From positions 1 through 33,014 of the forward strand of contig JAFYBM010000182.1 in the NCBI GenBank assembly GCA_017540225.1: a DNA stretch of 33,014 nucleotides, written 5' to 3'. The stretch is from Oscillospiraceae bacterium. Its GTDB lineage: Bacteria > Bacillota > Clostridia > Oscillospirales > Ruminococcaceae. Made by a program: the position numbers and the translations under genes. The notes beneath the pieces were generated by a model that was given only the letters and a program-made list of their open reading frames with translations, made no database searches and was not told where the DNA came from. Of the stretch, positions 31,597 to 33,014 are shown one piece after another; positions within the stretch are counted from its first letter, which is position 1; each line of letters starts with the position of its first letter.

Positions 31597-33014
31597 GTGC
31601 TGCTTTCGTGTACGGGGATACACAAATTCTATCAGGACAATCATGTTCTGCGTTCCGTCAGTCTGACGATTGAAAATCAGGACAGGATCGGTCTGGTCGG
31701 CGACAACGGCTGCGGAAAATCGACGCTGCTTCGTATTTTAACGGAGCAGGAGCTTCCGGATGCCTATGAGCACGATGAGCCTGCGATTGCAAGGGCGACA
31801 AATCTCCGCATCGGTTATCTGGCACAGAATGCGGGGCTGGACGGCAGCAAGACCGTCCTTGAGGAAATGAACGATGCCTTCTCGCATCTGCGGAAGGCGC
31901 AGGCGGAGATGCAGGCGTTGGAGGCCAAAATGGAATCCGGCCTGACCGACGCCGAAACAGACGAATATACGCGGCTTTCTGCCTATTTTGAAATCAACGA
32001 CGGCTATACGACCGATGTGCGCATCCGCACGGTACTCTACGGCATGGGCTTCGGAGAGGAAACACTTTCCCGCACGGTTTCCGGCTTTTCCGGCGGTGAA
32101 AAGACGCGGCTTGCGCTTTGCAAGCTGCTGCTTGAAATGCCGGAGCTTCTGATTCTCGACGAACCGACGAACCATCTGGATTTTCAGACGGTCGGCTGGC
32201 TGGAGGATTATCTGAAATCGTGGCGCGGGGCGCTGCTGATTGTCAGCCACGACCGCTTTTTCCTCGACCGCCTCTGCACGAGCATCTGTGAGCTGGAACG
32301 CGGCGAGCTGACCCGCTACAAGGGCAATTACACCGCTTTCACGAAACTGCGCGCGGAATCGCGGGAACGGCAGCAGAAGGAATATGAAGCGCAGCAGCGC
32401 GAGATCGCAAAGCTGGAGGATTATGTTGCACGGAACAAGGTGCGCGCCTCAACGGCAAAATCCGCGAAATCACGCGAAAAGCAGCTTGAAAAAATGGAAC
32501 GCATCGAGCGGCCGTATTCTGCTGCAAAGACCGCACGGCTCTCGTTTACATACAGTGTCACGCCGCCGATCGACATTCTCGAAGTAAAAAATATTGACCT
32601 GACCGTCGGCAAAGGCGCACAGCAGAAAACACTGATGGACGGCATTTCGTTTACCGTGCGCCGCGGTGACAAGATCGGCATTATCGGTGAAAACGGCGCG
32701 GGCAAATCGACGCTTCTGAAGGTTCTGCGCAATATTCTGCCGCACAGGGGACTGGTTCGCTGGGCAGCGGGCACAAGGCTTGGCTGCTTTGAGCAGGAGA
32801 GCGAATCGCTGAATCCCTATGCGACCGTATTTGACGAGCTGCATGACCGCTATCCGGCGCTCAGTGATTTTGAGGTGCGGTCACTGCTGGGGCAGGTGCG
32901 CCTCACCGGCGAAAACGTATTCAAGGAAACGGGCGTGATCTCCGGCGGAGAGCGGGCAAAGCTCTGCTTTGCGATTCTGATGATGGAGCACGGAAATGTG
33001 CTGCTGCTGGATGA
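31597..33014 (+). CDS. ABC-F family ATPase (partial, cut by window end)
   Basis: The frame is open from a GTG at 31597 to the last base (472 codons seen, C-terminus missing). The first nucleotide-binding domain has Walker A GDNGCGKST (Lys41), signature FSGGEKTRL and Walker B LLILDEPTNHLD. A charged linker of about 80 residues with the SAKSREKQLEKME helix typical of ABC-F proteins follows, then a second domain with Walker A GENGAGKST and signature VISGGERAKL. There are no membrane segments. ABC-F proteins act on ribosomes as translation factors or as antibiotic-protection proteins, and the subtype cannot be set from this part. GGAGG lies 9 nt before the GTG. Confidence 0.93.
   Translation, partial: MLLSCTGIHKFYQDNHVLRSVSLTIENQDRIGLVGDNGCGKSTLLRILTEQELPDAYEHDEPAIARATNLRIGYLAQNAGLDGSKTVLEEMNDAFSHLRKAQAEMQALEAKMESGLTDAETDEYTRLSAYFEINDGYTTDVRIRTVLYGMGFGEETLSRTVSGFSGGEKTRLALCKLLLEMPELLILDEPTNHLDFQTVGWLEDYLKSWRGALLIVSHDRFFLDRLCTSICELERGELTRYKGNYTAFTKLRAESRERQQKEYEAQQREIAKLEDYVARNKVRASTAKSAKSREKQLEKMERIERPYSAAKTARLSFTYSVTPPIDILEVKNIDLTVGKGAQQKTLMDGISFTVRRGDKIGIIGENGAGKSTLLKVLRNILPHRGLVRWAAGTRLGCFEQESESLNPYATVFDELHDRYPALSDFEVRSLLGQVRLTGENVFKETGVISGGERAKLCFAILMMEHGNVLLLD

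Overview
The window looks like a chromosomal segment of a moderately GC-rich Clostridia member, most likely Oscillospiraceae/Ruminococcus-like. This is inferred from gene content (DapL-type aminotransferase, YfhO-type membrane protein, BMP-domain protein, mreB and a SEDS gene, glycogen phosphorylase next to a GH13 enzyme), AGGAGG-type ribosome binding sites, sigma-A promoters with 17-bp spacers, and frequent GTG/TTG starts. No database comparison was possible. There is no prophage, CRISPR array, insertion sequence or rRNA; one large serine recombinase gene is the only mobile-element-type gene.

Layout. Positions 1-480 hold tandem tRNA-like/terminator units, a tRNA-Val(GAC) on the minus strand, and the first copy of an unusual conserved promoter. 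Positions 479-3269 (plus) carry two overlapping GNAT acetyltransferase genes (the second a double-domain fusion), a small membrane protein and an MreB-family actin. Positions 3284-8386 are a minus-strand cluster. In transcription order it holds a ParB-like/BMP-domain fusion without a signal peptide, a metallophosphoesterase, a membrane protein with three zinc ribbons, and a large serine recombinase. Its promoter is a second copy of the conserved promoter. Positions 8593-14104 (plus) hold a PrsA/SurA-like lipoprotein with a Thr/Glu-rich insert, a LUD-domain protein, and a 1070-residue YfhO-type membrane protein with a SHOCT tail.

Positions 14308-25359 are a long plus-strand series. It opens with three membrane proteins that each have about four helices and a long polar tail, followed by a fourth small membrane gene interrupted by an in-frame stop at codon 5. 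Next come comM/yifB, a rodA/ftsW SEDS glycosyltransferase (TTG start), a small membrane protein, a D-2-hydroxyacid dehydrogenase and proB-proA. A hairpin then separates off a DapL-like aminotransferase. At 25517-26641 a zinc-ribbon membrane protein has the third copy of the conserved promoter. From 26818 to the end are carbohydrate genes (glgP behind a structured leader, then a GH13 glucosidase) and an ABC-F ATPase cut by the window edge, itself preceded by a long imperfect inverted repeat.

Most notable are (1) a near-identical promoter architecture (TCCCATTGCRY, 17 bp, TATGTTATAAT core) in front of three otherwise unrelated units, (2) the cytoplasmic ParB-like + BMP fusion leading an operon-like cluster with a serine recombinase, (3) tandem tRNA-like elements whose anticodon arm has become a long perfect hairpin, and (4) the set of tailed four-helix membrane proteins with a broken fourth member.
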